Part shown: piece after piece, positions 15,788-23,750 of the stretch
How positions within the stretch are numbered: position 1 is the first letter of the stretch
Layout of the letters: each line of letters opens with the position of its first letter
Source of the DNA: Rhodospirillales bacterium
GTDB lineage: Bacteria > Pseudomonadota > Alphaproteobacteria > Acetobacterales > Acetobacteraceae
DNA: 34,193 bases
Assembly (NCBI GenBank): GCA_017304945.1
Contig: JAFKLG010000114.1
Span: forward strand, 1 to 34,193
Reading direction: 5' to 3'
Notes under the pieces: model-generated
Told to the model about the DNA's origin: nothing
The model's input: only the letters and a program-made list of their open reading frames with translations
Databases searched by the model: none
Translations under genes and position numbers: made by a program

Positions 15788-16267
15788 TCAGGCTTCCTGC
15801 GCGTCCGAGTGGTCGCTGTCGCTGTCTTCCGTGGACAGGGCGAGCACGAGCTGGGCGGTGGCGAGCGCCGCGCCGCTCGCGGCCGCGAACGCGACGCCGA
15901 CATGCCGACCCACGAGCCGGACGATGCGTCCGCGCAGCATGGTGCGGCCGCCGAGGAAGCTGAGTTCGACCGGCGTGCCCACCTGCCAGGCCAGGGTTCC
16001 GCGCAGCCCGGCCCCGCCTTCCGACAGGTCGGCCAGGGTCAGGAACGCGACCTGCGGGCGATCGAGCCGGCGGATCTGCACCAGCGGGCCCTCCACCGGA
16101 ATACGCCGGTGGGCGCGGCGTTCGAGCGGGTCGCCGTCCTGGCTGTCGGCCTCGGTCTCCAGGTCGGCTGCAAGCTCGAGCAGCAGAGCATGTATTGCGG
16201 GGTCGCGTGCGGTGCCCGCCAAGGTGCGGGCTTCCGCGGCTTTCCGCCGCAGTTCGGGTGCATTCAT
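15788..16267 (-). CDS. PilZ-domain protein, probable c-di-GMP receptor
   Basis: A 159-residue protein with a helical N-terminal extension (about residues 1-42) and a single PilZ beta-barrel. The c-di-GMP signature is intact: RRAHRR (50-55) gives RxxxR, and D80-x-S82-x-x-G85 in DLSEGGAGL gives the D/NxSxxG motif about 27 residues later, as expected. It is therefore likely to bind c-di-GMP. No cyclase or effector lies nearby. The leftward chemotaxis operon is elsewhere in the window, so a motility link is only suggestive. It lies between the TrmJ-type gene and the nickel/cobalt permease. Confidence 0.88.
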   Translation of the reverse strand: MNAPELRRKAAEARTLAGTARDPAIHALLLELAADLETEADSQDGDPLERRAHRRIPVEGPLVQIRRLDRPQVAFLTLADLSEGGAGLRGTLAWQVGTPVELSFLGGRTMLRGRIVRLVGRHVGVAFAAASGAALATAQLVLALSTEDSDSDHSDAQEA

Positions 16268-16344
16268 TCCCGGGCCTCAATTCTGTGCCGGAAATTAAAA
16301 CACCTTGCCACGGTCAGGGATCACGATGCAGCGAGACTGAATGG

Positions 16345-17391
16345 TCAATCCGGTGCGGGAACCACCCGAACTGACCATGCCGTCCACCGATAAATCGCTG
16401 CCGATACGATCCAGGCCAATATGAAGATCGCAATCACTGCGCAGCCCAGGGTGGTGATGTCGTCGTTCAGCGCCGCGACCAGGCGCCAGCCTGGCCCGTC
16501 GAGCGACAGCCGGTCGGCCAGCATGCCGGCGGCCTCCACACCCCCGATCAGCAGGGCGACGGCGACGGAGGCGGCGGTGATCGTCAGGTTGTACCAAAGT
16601 TTCCGCAGCGGGTCGGCCAGGGCCCAGTCATAGGCGCCGACCATCAGGATGCTGTCGGCGGTGTCCACCAGCGTCATCCCGGCGGTGAACAGGGCGGGGA
16701 AGACGAGCACCTGCCAGGGATCGAGACCTTGCGCCGCCTGCGTCGCCGCGATCGCCATCAGGCCGATCTCGGTGGCGGTATCGAAGCCGAGGCCGAACAG
16801 GAAGCCCAGCGGATACATCTGCCAGCTTCGCCGGATCAGCCGCAGGGCCGGGCGCAGCAGCCGGGTGAGCAGCCCGCCCGCGGCCGCGTCGGGATGCGGC
16901 TCCGCCGCCAGCGCGCCCTGCTCCCGCACCCGGCGCATCTGGCCCCACACCTGTCGCAGGATCAGCAGGTTGGCGAACCCGATCAGCAGCAGGAACGTGG
17001 CCGAGACGGCGGAGCCGATCGTGCCGGTGACCGCGCGCACGGCATCCAGCGGCACCGCGGCGGCGGTGGCCGCGATCACGACACAGGCGAGGATCACCAC
17101 CGAGGCGTGGCCGAGCGAGAAGAACAGCCCGACGCAGAGCGGGCGCCGACCGTCCTGCATCAGCTTGCGCACCACGTTGTCGATGGCGGCGATGTGGTCG
17201 GCATCGACGGCGTGGCGGAGGCCGAACACCCAGGCGAGCAGCGCGGTGCCGAGCAGCGCCGGGTGGCTCGCGAAGACGCTCCAGGCCCAGAGCCAGGCAG
17301 CGGCATTGGCCAGCAGCAGCATGCCGATCACCAGGACGATCCTGCTCTGCCAGGACGGGCCAGCGGCGCGGGCATCCTCGAGAGCAGCCAT
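16345..17391 (-). CDS. HoxN/NixA-type nickel/cobalt permease (NiCoT)
   Basis: A 348-residue, about 8-helix secondary transporter for Ni(II)/Co(II). The family signature RHAVDADHIAAIDN (59-72) in helix 2 is complete, as are FSLGHASVV, LGFDTATEIGLM and GMTLVDTADSILMVGAYDWA (signature segments III and IV). The ATG at 17391 has GAGGACG close upstream; a GTG at 17406 lacks an SD. It is divergent from nikR across 221 bases that contain a candidate operator. Regulation by NikR, and nickel rather than cobalt as the main substrate, is the natural inference. No urease or hydrogenase gene is in the window, so the nickel consumer is unknown. Confidence 0.93.
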   Translation of the reverse strand: MAALEDARAAGPSWQSRIVLVIGMLLLANAAAWLWAWSVFASHPALLGTALLAWVFGLRHAVDADHIAAIDNVVRKLMQDGRRPLCVGLFFSLGHASVVILACVVIAATAAAVPLDAVRAVTGTIGSAVSATFLLLIGFANLLILRQVWGQMRRVREQGALAAEPHPDAAAGGLLTRLLRPALRLIRRSWQMYPLGFLFGLGFDTATEIGLMAIAATQAAQGLDPWQVLVFPALFTAGMTLVDTADSILMVGAYDWALADPLRKLWYNLTITAASVAVALLIGGVEAAGMLADRLSLDGPGWRLVAALNDDITTLGCAVIAIFILAWIVSAAIYRWTAWSVRVVPAPD

Positions 17392-17413
17392 CCTCGTCCT
17401 CTTCACGCTGGCG

Positions 17414-17440
17414 TCATATGTTTTTTGCCATTGTTCATAT
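17414..17440. promoter_or_regulatory. Candidate NikR operator
   Basis: Two TCATAT hexamers (17414-17419 and 17435-17440) lie 21 bases apart; the first is part of the palindrome CATATG, so the pair can be read as an ATATG-N15-CATAT dyad. This resembles the E. coli NikR site GTATGA-N16-TCATAC in half-site sequence but has a slightly shorter spacing. It is the only A+T-rich patch between the permease and nikR, about 25 bases upstream of the permease start, where a repressor would block transcription. Confidence 0.45.
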
Positions 17441-17627
17441 CGAAGCGCAACGGGGCGGGGTGATGCGTTCGGCGGGTGAGCGCTGACCGACCCGGGGGCA
17501 GCGGCTTGCCGGGTGAGCGCTGGCGAAGGCGAGGGGAGCGGCGCGCGAGGGCGAACGCCATCACGACGCGCGCGCGGCTCGCGCGAGGACCGCCGCGCGC
17601 GGTAACCTGCGCGCCAGGGAGGGCGGC

Positions 17628-18086
17628 ATGCAGCGCATCACGATCACCATGGACGACGACCTGCTGACGGCGGTGGACGCGCTGATGGCGCGGCGTGGCT
17701 ATGCCAGCCGGTCGGAGGCGTTCCGCGACCTGGTGCGCGACATGGTGGACCGGCAGGCGGCGGCCGCGGCGGAGACGCCCTGCGTCGCCACACTCAGCTA
17801 CGTGTACGACCACGCGACCCGGGCGCTGGCGCAGCGGCTGACCCAGGCGCAGCACGACCGGCACGATCTGGTGGTGGCGAACCTGCACGTGCACCTGGAC
17901 CACGAGACCTGCCTGGAGATCGGCGTGCTGCGTGGCGCCGCCGGGGAGGTGACGCAGTTCGCCGACCAGCTCACGACCCAACGCGGAGTGCGGCATGCCG
18001 CGCTGCACGTCGTGCCGGTGACGGTGGACGAGGAGCGGCACACGCATGGCGGTGCCGCGGCGCCGCACACGCACCTTACGGCCTGA
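17628..18086 (+). CDS. nikR: Nickel-responsive regulator NikR
   Basis: A 152-residue ribbon-helix-helix repressor. The N-terminal DNA-binding domain (RITITMDDDLLTAVDALM, then YASRSEAFRDLVR) is followed by an ACT-like metal domain with the four high-affinity Ni ligands His76, His87, His89 and Cys95 (in NLHVHLDHETC) at the same numbering as E. coli NikR. A C-terminal His-rich tail (HTHGGAAAPHTH) is an extension that may add low-affinity metal binding. GGGAGG is 6 bases before the ATG. It is divergent from the NiCoT permease, its probable target, and is convergent with the PrpF gene. Confidence 0.94.
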   Translation: MQRITITMDDDLLTAVDALMARRGYASRSEAFRDLVRDMVDRQAAAAAETPCVATLSYVYDHATRALAQRLTQAQHDRHDLVVANLHVHLDHETCLEIGVLRGAAGEVTQFADQLTTQRGVRHAALHVVPVTVDEERHTHGGAAAPHTHLTA

Positions 18087-18116
18087 GCCGTCCCGCCGGG
18101 GCTCAGCCGCGCCGCC

Positions 18117-19316
18117 TCAGTCGAGCAGCGCCGCCGTGAGTTCGGCCGAGGCGCGGGTGAGCGGCACCCAGCCCTGCAGCAGGATCTGGGTGCTGCGGCG
18201 GTAGGCGGCGCTCTGCACTTCGAGCCCCGTCTCGCCGGCCCGCGCGATCACCGTCGCGTCCAGGATGCCGGCCGGGTTCTCGATCGCGACCGCATGTTCG
18301 GCGAAGGCGGGGCCGGGCAGCCCCAGGCCTTGTGCGACGCGATGGGCGACGCTGCCCTCGATCAGCGCCGCCGCGGCCAGGCAGCACCCGCCGGAGACGG
18401 CCATCGAGCCATGTGCGGTCTGCGGGGTGAAGTAGCGCACCGCGATCGTGCCGCCGGAGCGGGGCGGGCCGACGATGCAGACCTTGGGGATGGTCTCGCT
18501 GCGGCGAAGCTCCTCGGCCGTCATGGGGCTGCCATCGCGGCGCGCGAGGCCCATGCGCAGGCCGGCCTCGGTCCAGACCTCGCGCAGCGTCGCCATGAAG
18601 GCGGCATCGGCTTCCAGCGCGGGCGGCGCTTCATGCGCGGTCTTGCCGAAGGCGGCGGCCTCGGCGATCACCATCGGCACCGCGACGTCGACGCAGGAGA
18701 CGGTGTGGCCGGCGACCGTGTCGCAGACGGCGCCGGTCGGCAGCAGGCGGCCGGTCTTGGCGCCCACCGGCGCGTGCAGGAACAGGTCGACGCTGGGGAA
18801 GGCGCCGTCCACGCCGGGAATCTCGGCCATCCCGAAGCGCCCGTCGGCCTCCCGGCTCATGCGCGCGGTCGTGACGACGCCGGTATTGGTGTTGCGGATG
18901 TCGATCTCGAACCCGCCGGCCGTCGCGGACGCGATGCCGGTGTCGAGCGCCCAGAGCGGCAGGGCGGCGGACATGTTGCCGCAGTTCACGCTCCAGTCGA
19001 TCGCGGCATGTCCGGCGGCAAGCTGGGCGAGGGTGCTGACCAGGCGCGGGCGGTCTCCTGCCGTCTCGATGTCGGCGAAGAACACCTTGTTGCTGGTGGC
19101 CGGGCCGCGCCCGAGACCGGTGACCTGCCGGTTGCCGGGCCGCTCCCCGGCGAGGGGCACCCCCATCAGGTGGCGCAGCAGTTCCTCCCGCAGCACGAGG
19201 TCGCGGGGGGCGGCGCGGTCCCAGATCACCAGGCCGGTGGAGGTGCCGCCGCGCATGTGGTGCACCGGGACCTCGACGACGCCGTGACGGAGGCGGGGTT
19301 TGGGCAGATCCGACAT
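18117..19316 (-). CDS. PrpF-family isomerase (4-oxalomesaconate tautomerase-like)
   Basis: A 399-residue protein of the PrpF family, which has the diaminopimelate-epimerase fold and catalyses C=C isomerisation of tricarboxylates such as aconitate or 4-oxalomesaconate. Typical segments are HHMRGGTSTGLVI near the N-terminus, GLGRGPATSNKVFF, VNCGNMSAALPLWAL with the expected catalytic Cys, and AVSGGCCLAAAALIEGS with the second. The length fits. The start is uncertain, since neither ATG at 19316 nor the one at 19352 has an SD. No methylcitrate or gallate/protocatechuate gene lies nearby, so the substrate cannot be assigned. Confidence 0.82.
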   Translation of the reverse strand: MSDLPKPRLRHGVVEVPVHHMRGGTSTGLVIWDRAAPRDLVLREELLRHLMGVPLAGERPGNRQVTGLGRGPATSNKVFFADIETAGDRPRLVSTLAQLAAGHAAIDWSVNCGNMSAALPLWALDTGIASATAGGFEIDIRNTNTGVVTTARMSREADGRFGMAEIPGVDGAFPSVDLFLHAPVGAKTGRLLPTGAVCDTVAGHTVSCVDVAVPMVIAEAAAFGKTAHEAPPALEADAAFMATLREVWTEAGLRMGLARRDGSPMTAEELRRSETIPKVCIVGPPRSGGTIAVRYFTPQTAHGSMAVSGGCCLAAAALIEGSVAHRVAQGLGLPGPAFAEHAVAIENPAGILDATVIARAGETGLEVQSAAYRRSTQILLQGWVPLTRASAELTAALLD

Positions 19317-19391
19317 GGGGCGAGCATGACGGTGGGCACGCGGCGCGTCCATGGCGCGGCCGGCGCGTTTCGCATACCCGTGCGGTATGGG

Positions 19392-19592
19392 TCAGAGCTG
19401 GCGGGCGAGCCGCTTGGCCAGGAACCAGCCGGGAATGGCGGAGACGGGCGCGCCGGGCAGCATCAGCAGCCAGCCGATCGGCGCGCCGTTGACGATCAGG
19501 TCCATGCCGATGCCCAGCATCAGCCCGCCGACGAGACAGCCCATGACGCCTGCGGAGACGCCGAGCCAGAGAATGTCGCTGCGCTGGATCAT
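19392..19592 (-). CDS. Small two-helix membrane protein, hypothetical
   Basis: A 66-residue protein with two hydrophobic segments (about residues 6-29, LWLGVSAGVMGCLVGGLML; and about 36-57, IGWLLMLPGAPVSAIPGWF) and a basic C-terminus (AKRLARQL). I recognise no family. I chose the ATG at 19592; an in-frame TTG at 19628 lies inside the rpsD promoter region and is less likely. Its promoter must overlap the divergent rpsD control region. It may be co-transcribed with the PrpF gene, 75 bases downstream. Confidence 0.5.
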   Translation of the reverse strand: MIQRSDILWLGVSAGVMGCLVGGLMLGIGMDLIVNGAPIGWLLMLPGAPVSAIPGWFLAKRLARQL

Positions 19593-19621
19593 GCGGCGTC
19601 TCGTATGAGGGGACGCCGGGT

Positions 19622-19660
19622 TTGACAAGGGCAGGGCGGGGCGCCTATAGGCCCGCCCTC
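19622..19660 (+). promoter_or_regulatory. rpsD promoter with inverted repeat over the -10
   Basis: TTGACA (19622-19627) and TATAGG (19646-19651) are separated by 18 bases, a good sigma-70-type promoter driving rpsD. An exact inverted repeat, AGGGCGGG (19633-19640) and CCCGCCCT (19652-19659), brackets the -10, which could allow regulator binding. Transcription would start near 19658 and give a leader of about 125 bases. Confidence 0.6.
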
Positions 19661-19676
19661 ATTGCCGGGAACGTGG

Positions 19677-19754
19677 ACGGGCCTTCGGGGCCTGCGCCCG
19701 TCGCTCGCCGTTGCGGTCATCTCGGCCGGATGGGGAGGGGCCTACCGGTGCAAC
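19677..19754 (+). promoter_or_regulatory. Structured rpsD leader, possible S4 autoregulatory RNA
   Basis: Two predicted stem-loops occupy the untranslated leader. The first pairs ACGGGC (19677-19682) with GCCCGT (19696-19701) around a segment that can form a UUCG mini-hairpin. The second pairs GTTGC (19710-19714) with GCAAC (19750-19754), GGT (19715-19717) with ACC (19744-19746), and GGCC (19724-19727) with GGCC (19739-19742). S4 is a known autoregulator in other bacteria through leader structures, but this fold matches no class that I can name. Confidence 0.4.
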
Positions 19755-19782
19755 AAGACGAAGAAAGGCTACGCGCCAGCTC

Positions 19783-20397
19783 ATGACCAAGCGCGCCGAA
19801 AGCAAGTACAAGATCAACCGCCGCCTGGGCGTCAACCTGTGGGGACGCGCGAAGTCCCCGGTCGCCAAGCGGGAATATGGCCCCGGCCAGCACGGCCAGC
19901 GCCGCAAGAAGCCCACCGACTTCGGCACCCAGTTGATGGCGAAGCAGAAGCTGAAGGGCTACTACGGCAACATCAGCGAGAAGCAGTTCCACAAATACTA
20001 TGTGGAAGCGGTGCGCCGGAAGGGCGACACCTCGGAGAACCTGATCGAGCTGCTGGAGCGCCGGCTGGATGCGGTGATCTACCGCCTGAAGTTCGCGATC
20101 ACCCCGTTCGCCGCCCGCCAGTTCGTCTCGCACGGGCATGTGCTGGTGAACGGCAAGCGCGTGAACATCCCCTCCTACCTCGTGCGCGACAACGACACGA
20201 TCGAGGTGAAGGAGAAGTCGAAGCAGCTCGCGATGGTGCTGGACGCCTCGCAGAGCCCGGAGCGCGACGTCCCCGAGTATCTCGAGGTCGACCACCGCGC
20301 CATGAAGGGCCGGTTCGCGCGCGCGCCGAAGCTGTCGGACGTGCCGTACCCGGTGCAGATGGAGCCGCATCTGGTGGTCGAGTTCTACTCGCGCTGA
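19783..20397 (+). CDS. rpsD: 30S ribosomal protein S4
   Basis: A 204-residue primary rRNA-binding protein of the small subunit. The N-terminal S4 domain (ESKYKINRRLGVNLWG, REYGPGQHGQRRKKPTDFG) and the central S4 RNA-binding domain (LLERRLDAVIYRLKFAITPF, FVSHGHVLVNGKRVNIPSY) are complete. It is the alphaproteobacterial form without zinc cysteines. The ATG at 19783 gives the family N-terminus (MTKRAESKYK). The SD is poor, with AAAGG about 13 bases upstream. It is a stand-alone gene here, outside the usual alpha operon, with its own promoter, leader and terminator. Confidence 0.97.
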   Translation: MTKRAESKYKINRRLGVNLWGRAKSPVAKREYGPGQHGQRRKKPTDFGTQLMAKQKLKGYYGNISEKQFHKYYVEAVRRKGDTSENLIELLERRLDAVIYRLKFAITPFAARQFVSHGHVLVNGKRVNIPSYLVRDNDTIEVKEKSKQLAMVLDASQSPERDVPEYLEVDHRAMKGRFARAPKLSDVPYPVQMEPHLVVEFYSR

Positions 20398-20421
20398 CCC
20401 CGATTTCCTGGTTGGACTGGC

Positions 20422-20449
20422 AGGAGCGTCGCCCTCGGGCGGCGCTCCT
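20422..20449 (+). terminator. rpsD terminator hairpin
   Basis: Twelve-bp arms (20422-20433 and 20438-20449), with one G-U pair, close on a CTCG tetraloop, 24 bases after the rpsD stop. A short TTGCGTTT follows. The stem would overlap any start of the Nudix gene earlier than 20467, which supports the ATG chosen there. Confidence 0.8.
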
Positions 20450-20466
20450 TGCGTTTGGGGGTGGTG

Positions 20467-20925
20467 ATGGCGCGGGTGGTGTCGTGCGGGGTGATCGTGA
20501 CCGATGGCGCGCGCGTGCTGCTGGGGCATGCGACGCGCACGCCGCGCTGGGACATCCCGAAGGGGTTGACGGAGGCGGACGAGGATCCTCTGGCCGCGGC
20601 GCTGCGCGAACTGGCGGAGGAGACCGGCCTGGTCGCGCCCCCGCCGGCGCTGCAGCCGCTGGGCCGGCACCGGTATCTGCCGGCGAAGGACTTGGTGTTG
20701 TTCACCTGGGTGCGGCCGGACCTGCCCGACCCGGCGGCGCTGCGCTGCCGCACCAGGTTCCGCGCGCCGGACGGGGCGATGCTGCCCGAGTTCGACCGGT
20801 TCGGCGTGTTCGCGTGGGACGAGGCGCTGCAGCGGGTCAACCGCTCGATGGCGCAGGTGTTGCGCGAGCAGGTGATTCCGCGCCTCCCCCTAGTGCCGCG
20901 GTCGGGGGATGAGGGGAGGGGGTGA
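20467..20925 (+). CDS. Nudix hydrolase
   Basis: A 152-residue Nudix-fold hydrolase that cleaves nucleoside-diphosphate-linked substrates. The Nudix box is complete at residues 33-56 (G-x5-E-x7-REL-x-EE-x-GL: GLTEADEDPL, then RELAEETGLV). The N-terminal strand starts ARVVSCGVIVTDGARVLLG. The C-terminal part (EFDRFGVFAWDEALQRVNRSMAQVL) is typical of NUDIX proteins with a helix that closes the site. The start is the ATG at 20467, not the TTG inside the preceding terminator. The SD is weak (GGGGGTGG). The substrate (ADP-ribose, dinucleoside polyphosphate, etc.) is not readable. Confidence 0.88.
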   Translation: MARVVSCGVIVTDGARVLLGHATRTPRWDIPKGLTEADEDPLAAALRELAEETGLVAPPPALQPLGRHRYLPAKDLVLFTWVRPDLPDPAALRCRTRFRAPDGAMLPEFDRFGVFAWDEALQRVNRSMAQVLREQVIPRLPLVPRSGDEGRG

Positions 20926-20992
20926 GCGGGGGGCTGGGCGCGCGTGGCTGGGAAGAGGGGTTCTGGTCGGGGGGCAAGTGCCGGTGGGGGTG

Positions 20993-21084
20993 GCCGGGTC
21001 AAGCCCGGCTATAACGGAAGGGCACGCCGCGGACGGCCCGCCCCCGGCGAGCGTACCCGTCATGGCCGGGCTCGACCCGGCCAT
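20993..21084. repeat. Head-to-head pair of REP-like palindromes
   Basis: Copy 1 (GCCGGG-TCAAG-CCCGGC, 20993-21009) and copy 2 (ATGGCCGGG-CTCGA-CCCGGCCAT, 21062-21084) share a longer common sequence in opposite orientation: each is followed by a CCACCCCCAC- or CCATCCCCAC-like tail on its own strand. Together they form a BIME-like pair between convergent Nudix and ABC binding-protein genes. A third relative is at 27274-27295. Confidence 0.6.
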
Positions 21085-21125
21085 CCCCACGGCCCCAGTC
21101 CCAGCCGTCCCGCCCCCAGCGGCCG

Positions 21126-22694
21126 TCACCCGCGCTTCACGTTGGTGAACAGGATCAGCCCCTTCAGCATCCCCGTCAGGTCCGCCTTGTAGGCGGTCGG
21201 CTGGTAGTAGGAACCGAGCGGCAGGAACGGCACGTCCTGGAAGGCCTGCATCTGGATGTCGCGGGCGATCCCCTTCCGCGTGGCCAGGTCGTCCGCCGCC
21301 AGCCAGCGGTCGCGCAACGCCTCCAGCTTCGGCATGTCCGGCCAGCCGTTATACGCCCGCGGACCGTTGCCCCGCAGCAGGTTGGCGCTGCCGGGAGTGC
21401 TCATGTCGTAACCACCGGTGAAGGAGGCGAACATGCTCCAGCCGCCCTTGTCGAGCGGCTGGCGGCTCACTGACCGCTGCACCACCGTGCCCCAGTCGGT
21501 CGCGACCTCGTCCACGTTCATGCCCAGCTTGCGCAGCAGGTCGGCGCCCACCGTGGCGATCGCCGCGATCCGCGGCACGTCGTTGACCGACAGATAGACC
21601 ACCCGTTCGCCCTTGTAGCCCGCCTGCTCGATCTGGCGCTTGAGCGCCGCCAGGTCGGGCGCGTCGGACAGAGCCGCCATTCCGGCGTCGCTCGCCATGT
21701 CGCTGCCGGGGGCGAAGTAGCCCGACTTGGACCAGGCGGCGTTCTCACCCACCACCGCCTCCATGAACTCGCGCTGGTTGACGGCGGCGAGCACGGCGCG
21801 GCGGATCGCTGGATTGTCGAAGGGCGGAAAGAGGAAGTTGAAGCGCAGGAAGCCGATCAGCCCCTTGGTCTCGGCGACCGTCAGCCGCAGTCCGCTCTCC
21901 TGCCGCACCAGCGGCACGAGGTCCATCTGCGGCTGCTCCACCCAATCGACCTCGCCCGCGCGGAGGGCAGCGACCTGGGTCGCGGGGTCGGGCGTGGTCA
22001 GCCACTCGACACGGTCGAAATGCGCGATGCGCGGACCGGCGCAGAAGCTGGGCGTGCCGGTCGGCCGCGGCACGTAGCCCTCGAACCGCGCATAGACGTT
22101 GCGCGCGCCGGCAACCCGTTCGGACGCGAGGTAGCGATACGGACCCGACCCGACCATCTCCGTCAGCCGCGTCGTGGCGGGCGTGCGCGCCAGCCGCTCC
22201 GGCATGATGGCGGCAACCAGGTTGGTCGGATGCGCGAGCGCCTGCGGCAGCAGCGCGAAGGGCCGCTTCAGCCGGAACTGCACGGTGGTGTCGGATGGCG
22301 CCGAGATCTCGTCGGTCGCCGCCGCGAGCGCCTGGCCATAGGCGTCGTTGGTCCACCAGCGCTGCAGGCTGGCGACCACGTCGCGGCCCAGCACCGGCGT
22401 GCCGTCATGGAAGGTCAGCCCCGGGCGCAGCGTGAGCAGCCAGCGCTTGCCGCCCTCCTCGACGGTATGGCCCTCGACCATCTGCGGCTGCGCCTCGCCC
22501 GCCTCGTCCAGCGCATACAGCGTGTCGAACACCATCAGCACGTGATTGCGCGTGACGAAGGCCGCGGCCATCGGATCGAGCAGCGCCAGGTCCGCGTAGG
22601 GGATGAACTTGAGCGTGGTTGCCGATTGTGCGCGCACCACGGAAGGCAGGCTGAGCAGGGTGCCGGCAGCCTGCAGGAACATGCGTCGTCGCAC
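21126..22694 (-). CDS. ABC transporter periplasmic substrate-binding protein, family 5 (peptide/opine type)
   Basis: A 522-residue extracytoplasmic solute-binding protein. A signal with RRRMFLQAAGTLLSLPSVVRAQ near the start is Tat-like (RR-x-F-L) or Sec, cleaved after RAQ. The mature part has the family markers GKRWLLTLRPGLTFHDGTPV, GSGPYRYLASERV and RLNF-like IGFLRFNFLFPPFDNPAIRRAVLAA. I chose GTG at 22694 with GGAGA 5 bases upstream, since the longer ATG form at 22760 adds residues before the signal. No permease or ATPase gene is in the window, so it is an orphan or supplies a distant system. The substrate (peptide, opine, nickel) cannot be assigned; the nickel genes are 4 kb away and on a different unit. 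Confidence 0.88.
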   Translation of the reverse strand: MRRRMFLQAAGTLLSLPSVVRAQSATTLKFIPYADLALLDPMAAAFVTRNHVLMVFDTLYALDEAGEAQPQMVEGHTVEEGGKRWLLTLRPGLTFHDGTPVLGRDVVASLQRWWTNDAYGQALAAATDEISAPSDTTVQFRLKRPFALLPQALAHPTNLVAAIMPERLARTPATTRLTEMVGSGPYRYLASERVAGARNVYARFEGYVPRPTGTPSFCAGPRIAHFDRVEWLTTPDPATQVAALRAGEVDWVEQPQMDLVPLVRQESGLRLTVAETKGLIGFLRFNFLFPPFDNPAIRRAVLAAVNQREFMEAVVGENAAWSKSGYFAPGSDMASDAGMAALSDAPDLAALKRQIEQAGYKGERVVYLSVNDVPRIAAIATVGADLLRKLGMNVDEVATDWGTVVQRSVSRQPLDKGGWSMFASFTGGYDMSTPGSANLLRGNGPRAYNGWPDMPKLEALRDRWLAADDLATRKGIARDIQMQAFQDVPFLPLGSYYQPTAYKADLTGMLKGLILFTNVKRG

Positions 22695-22778
22695 GCGCGT
22701 CTCCGTCGAATATTTTGTCGGGACGACGCAAGCGACATGCCAAAGGGGGAGGCGGGCCAACCAAGGCCCGCCGCCGGA

Positions 22779-23420
22779 TCAGGCGAGCGCGCCGCCGGAC
22801 AGGTCCGCCGTCTTGCGCTGCAGGCTGGCCACCAGCGCCTGGCCACCCCCATGGCTCAGCAGGCCCCGGAAGTCGGAGCGCTGCACCGCGACGCGGCTGA
22901 TCGCCCCGTCGGCGAGCACGTCCACCGCTTTCCAGCCCGCGCCGGTCCGGCGCATGACGTAGCCCAGTTCGGTCGGGCTCCCGTCGGCCGCGACGAGCCG
23001 CGTGGTCACCACCTGGTCCCCGTTGGGCAGGCTGCGCGGCGACGCGTCGAGCCGGAACGTCTGGCCGTTATAGGAATCGAAATTCGCGACGTAGTTCGCC
23101 ACCGTGTAGCGACGGAACGCCCCGCGCAGGTCGTTCTGTTCGGAGGCGGACAGGCTGGCCCAGCGTGGTCCGACCGAGGTCTGCAGCACCGCATCCAGGT
23201 CGAAGGCGGTGTCGATCGGCCCCTCCAGCATCGCATAACGCTGCTGGAACGAGGTGGTGCGGCCGGCCTTCATCGCTGCCAGCAAGGCGGTGTCGAGCGC
23301 CTGGATCGGCGTGGTGGGCCCGGCCGTCTCCGCGCGGGCAAGCCCCGGCAGCGTGGCGGCAAGCAGGCCGGTGGCGGCAAGGCCGAACAGATGACGACGG
23401 GCGAGCGTGTTCGCGTGCAT
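22779..23420 (-). CDS. MlaC/HpnM-like phospholipid-binding protein
   Basis: A 213-residue secreted protein of the toluene-tolerance Ttg2D/MlaC family. The signal (ARRHLFGLAATGLLAATLPGLARA) is cleaved near residue 30. The mature domain has FQQRYAMLEGPIDTAFDLDAVL, WASLSASEQNDLRGAFRRYTVANYVANFDSY and GYVMRRTGAGWKAVDVLADG, as in MlaC, which carries lipids between membranes. In hopanoid producers the relative HpnM has the same features. No mla or hpn neighbours are present. GAGG is 5 bases before the ATG. It precedes the ABC binding-protein gene by 84 bases on the same strand and could be co-transcribed. Confidence 0.82.
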   Translation of the reverse strand: MHANTLARRHLFGLAATGLLAATLPGLARAETAGPTTPIQALDTALLAAMKAGRTTSFQQRYAMLEGPIDTAFDLDAVLQTSVGPRWASLSASEQNDLRGAFRRYTVANYVANFDSYNGQTFRLDASPRSLPNGDQVVTTRLVAADGSPTELGYVMRRTGAGWKAVDVLADGAISRVAVQRSDFRGLLSHGGGQALVASLQRKTADLSGGALA

Positions 23421-23750
23421 GGAAACCTCATGAGCCCAGGCGCGCGCGGATCCGCAAATCGGCGCGCAGAAAGGAGGGACATGCGGCACCGCCCCGAAGG
23501 CGCGGTCCGGTCACGCGAAAGAGCGTTGCGTCCCTCTGCGATGTCCTGGAGATGGGGGGTTTGCTCCGCGTCTGCCGGTGCGGCAGCGCAACCCTGCCTT
23601 GCACCTCGACGGCGCGACGGCGCGAACCCATATGGGGCTGTTCCGTCCTTCGGTTTGCGGAAGCGCCGGACGAGATCCTCGCGGCACGCCGCGGCGCCAC
23701 GGCGCCGGCGGTGGTCCCCTCGCGGGGGCGCTTCGTGTATGAGAGCCGCC
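23421..23750. other. 330-base divergent gap between the MlaC-like gene and prfC
   Basis: No gene is supported. The + frame that crosses it is only an N-terminal extension of the prfC frame. I looked for an RNA gene: a CCCC-TCG-CGGGG hairpin lies just before prfC (around 23716-23728), but no tRNA, SRP RNA or 6S pattern could be made. It should hold the promoters of both genes. Confidence 0.45.

Noticed and set aside
17407..17627. Cobalamin riboswitch upstream of the nickel/cobalt permease
   Set aside because: The gap has none of the conserved riboswitch segments, such as the GCCACTG B12 box.
22020..23750. Long N-terminal extension of the prfC frame
   Set aside because: It is antisense to the ABC binding protein and MlaC-like genes; RF3 homology begins at 23751.
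23421..23750. Small structured RNA (SRP RNA, 6S or tRNA)
   Set aside because: No conserved loop, T-arm or SRP tetraloop could be fitted; only ordinary GC hairpins.
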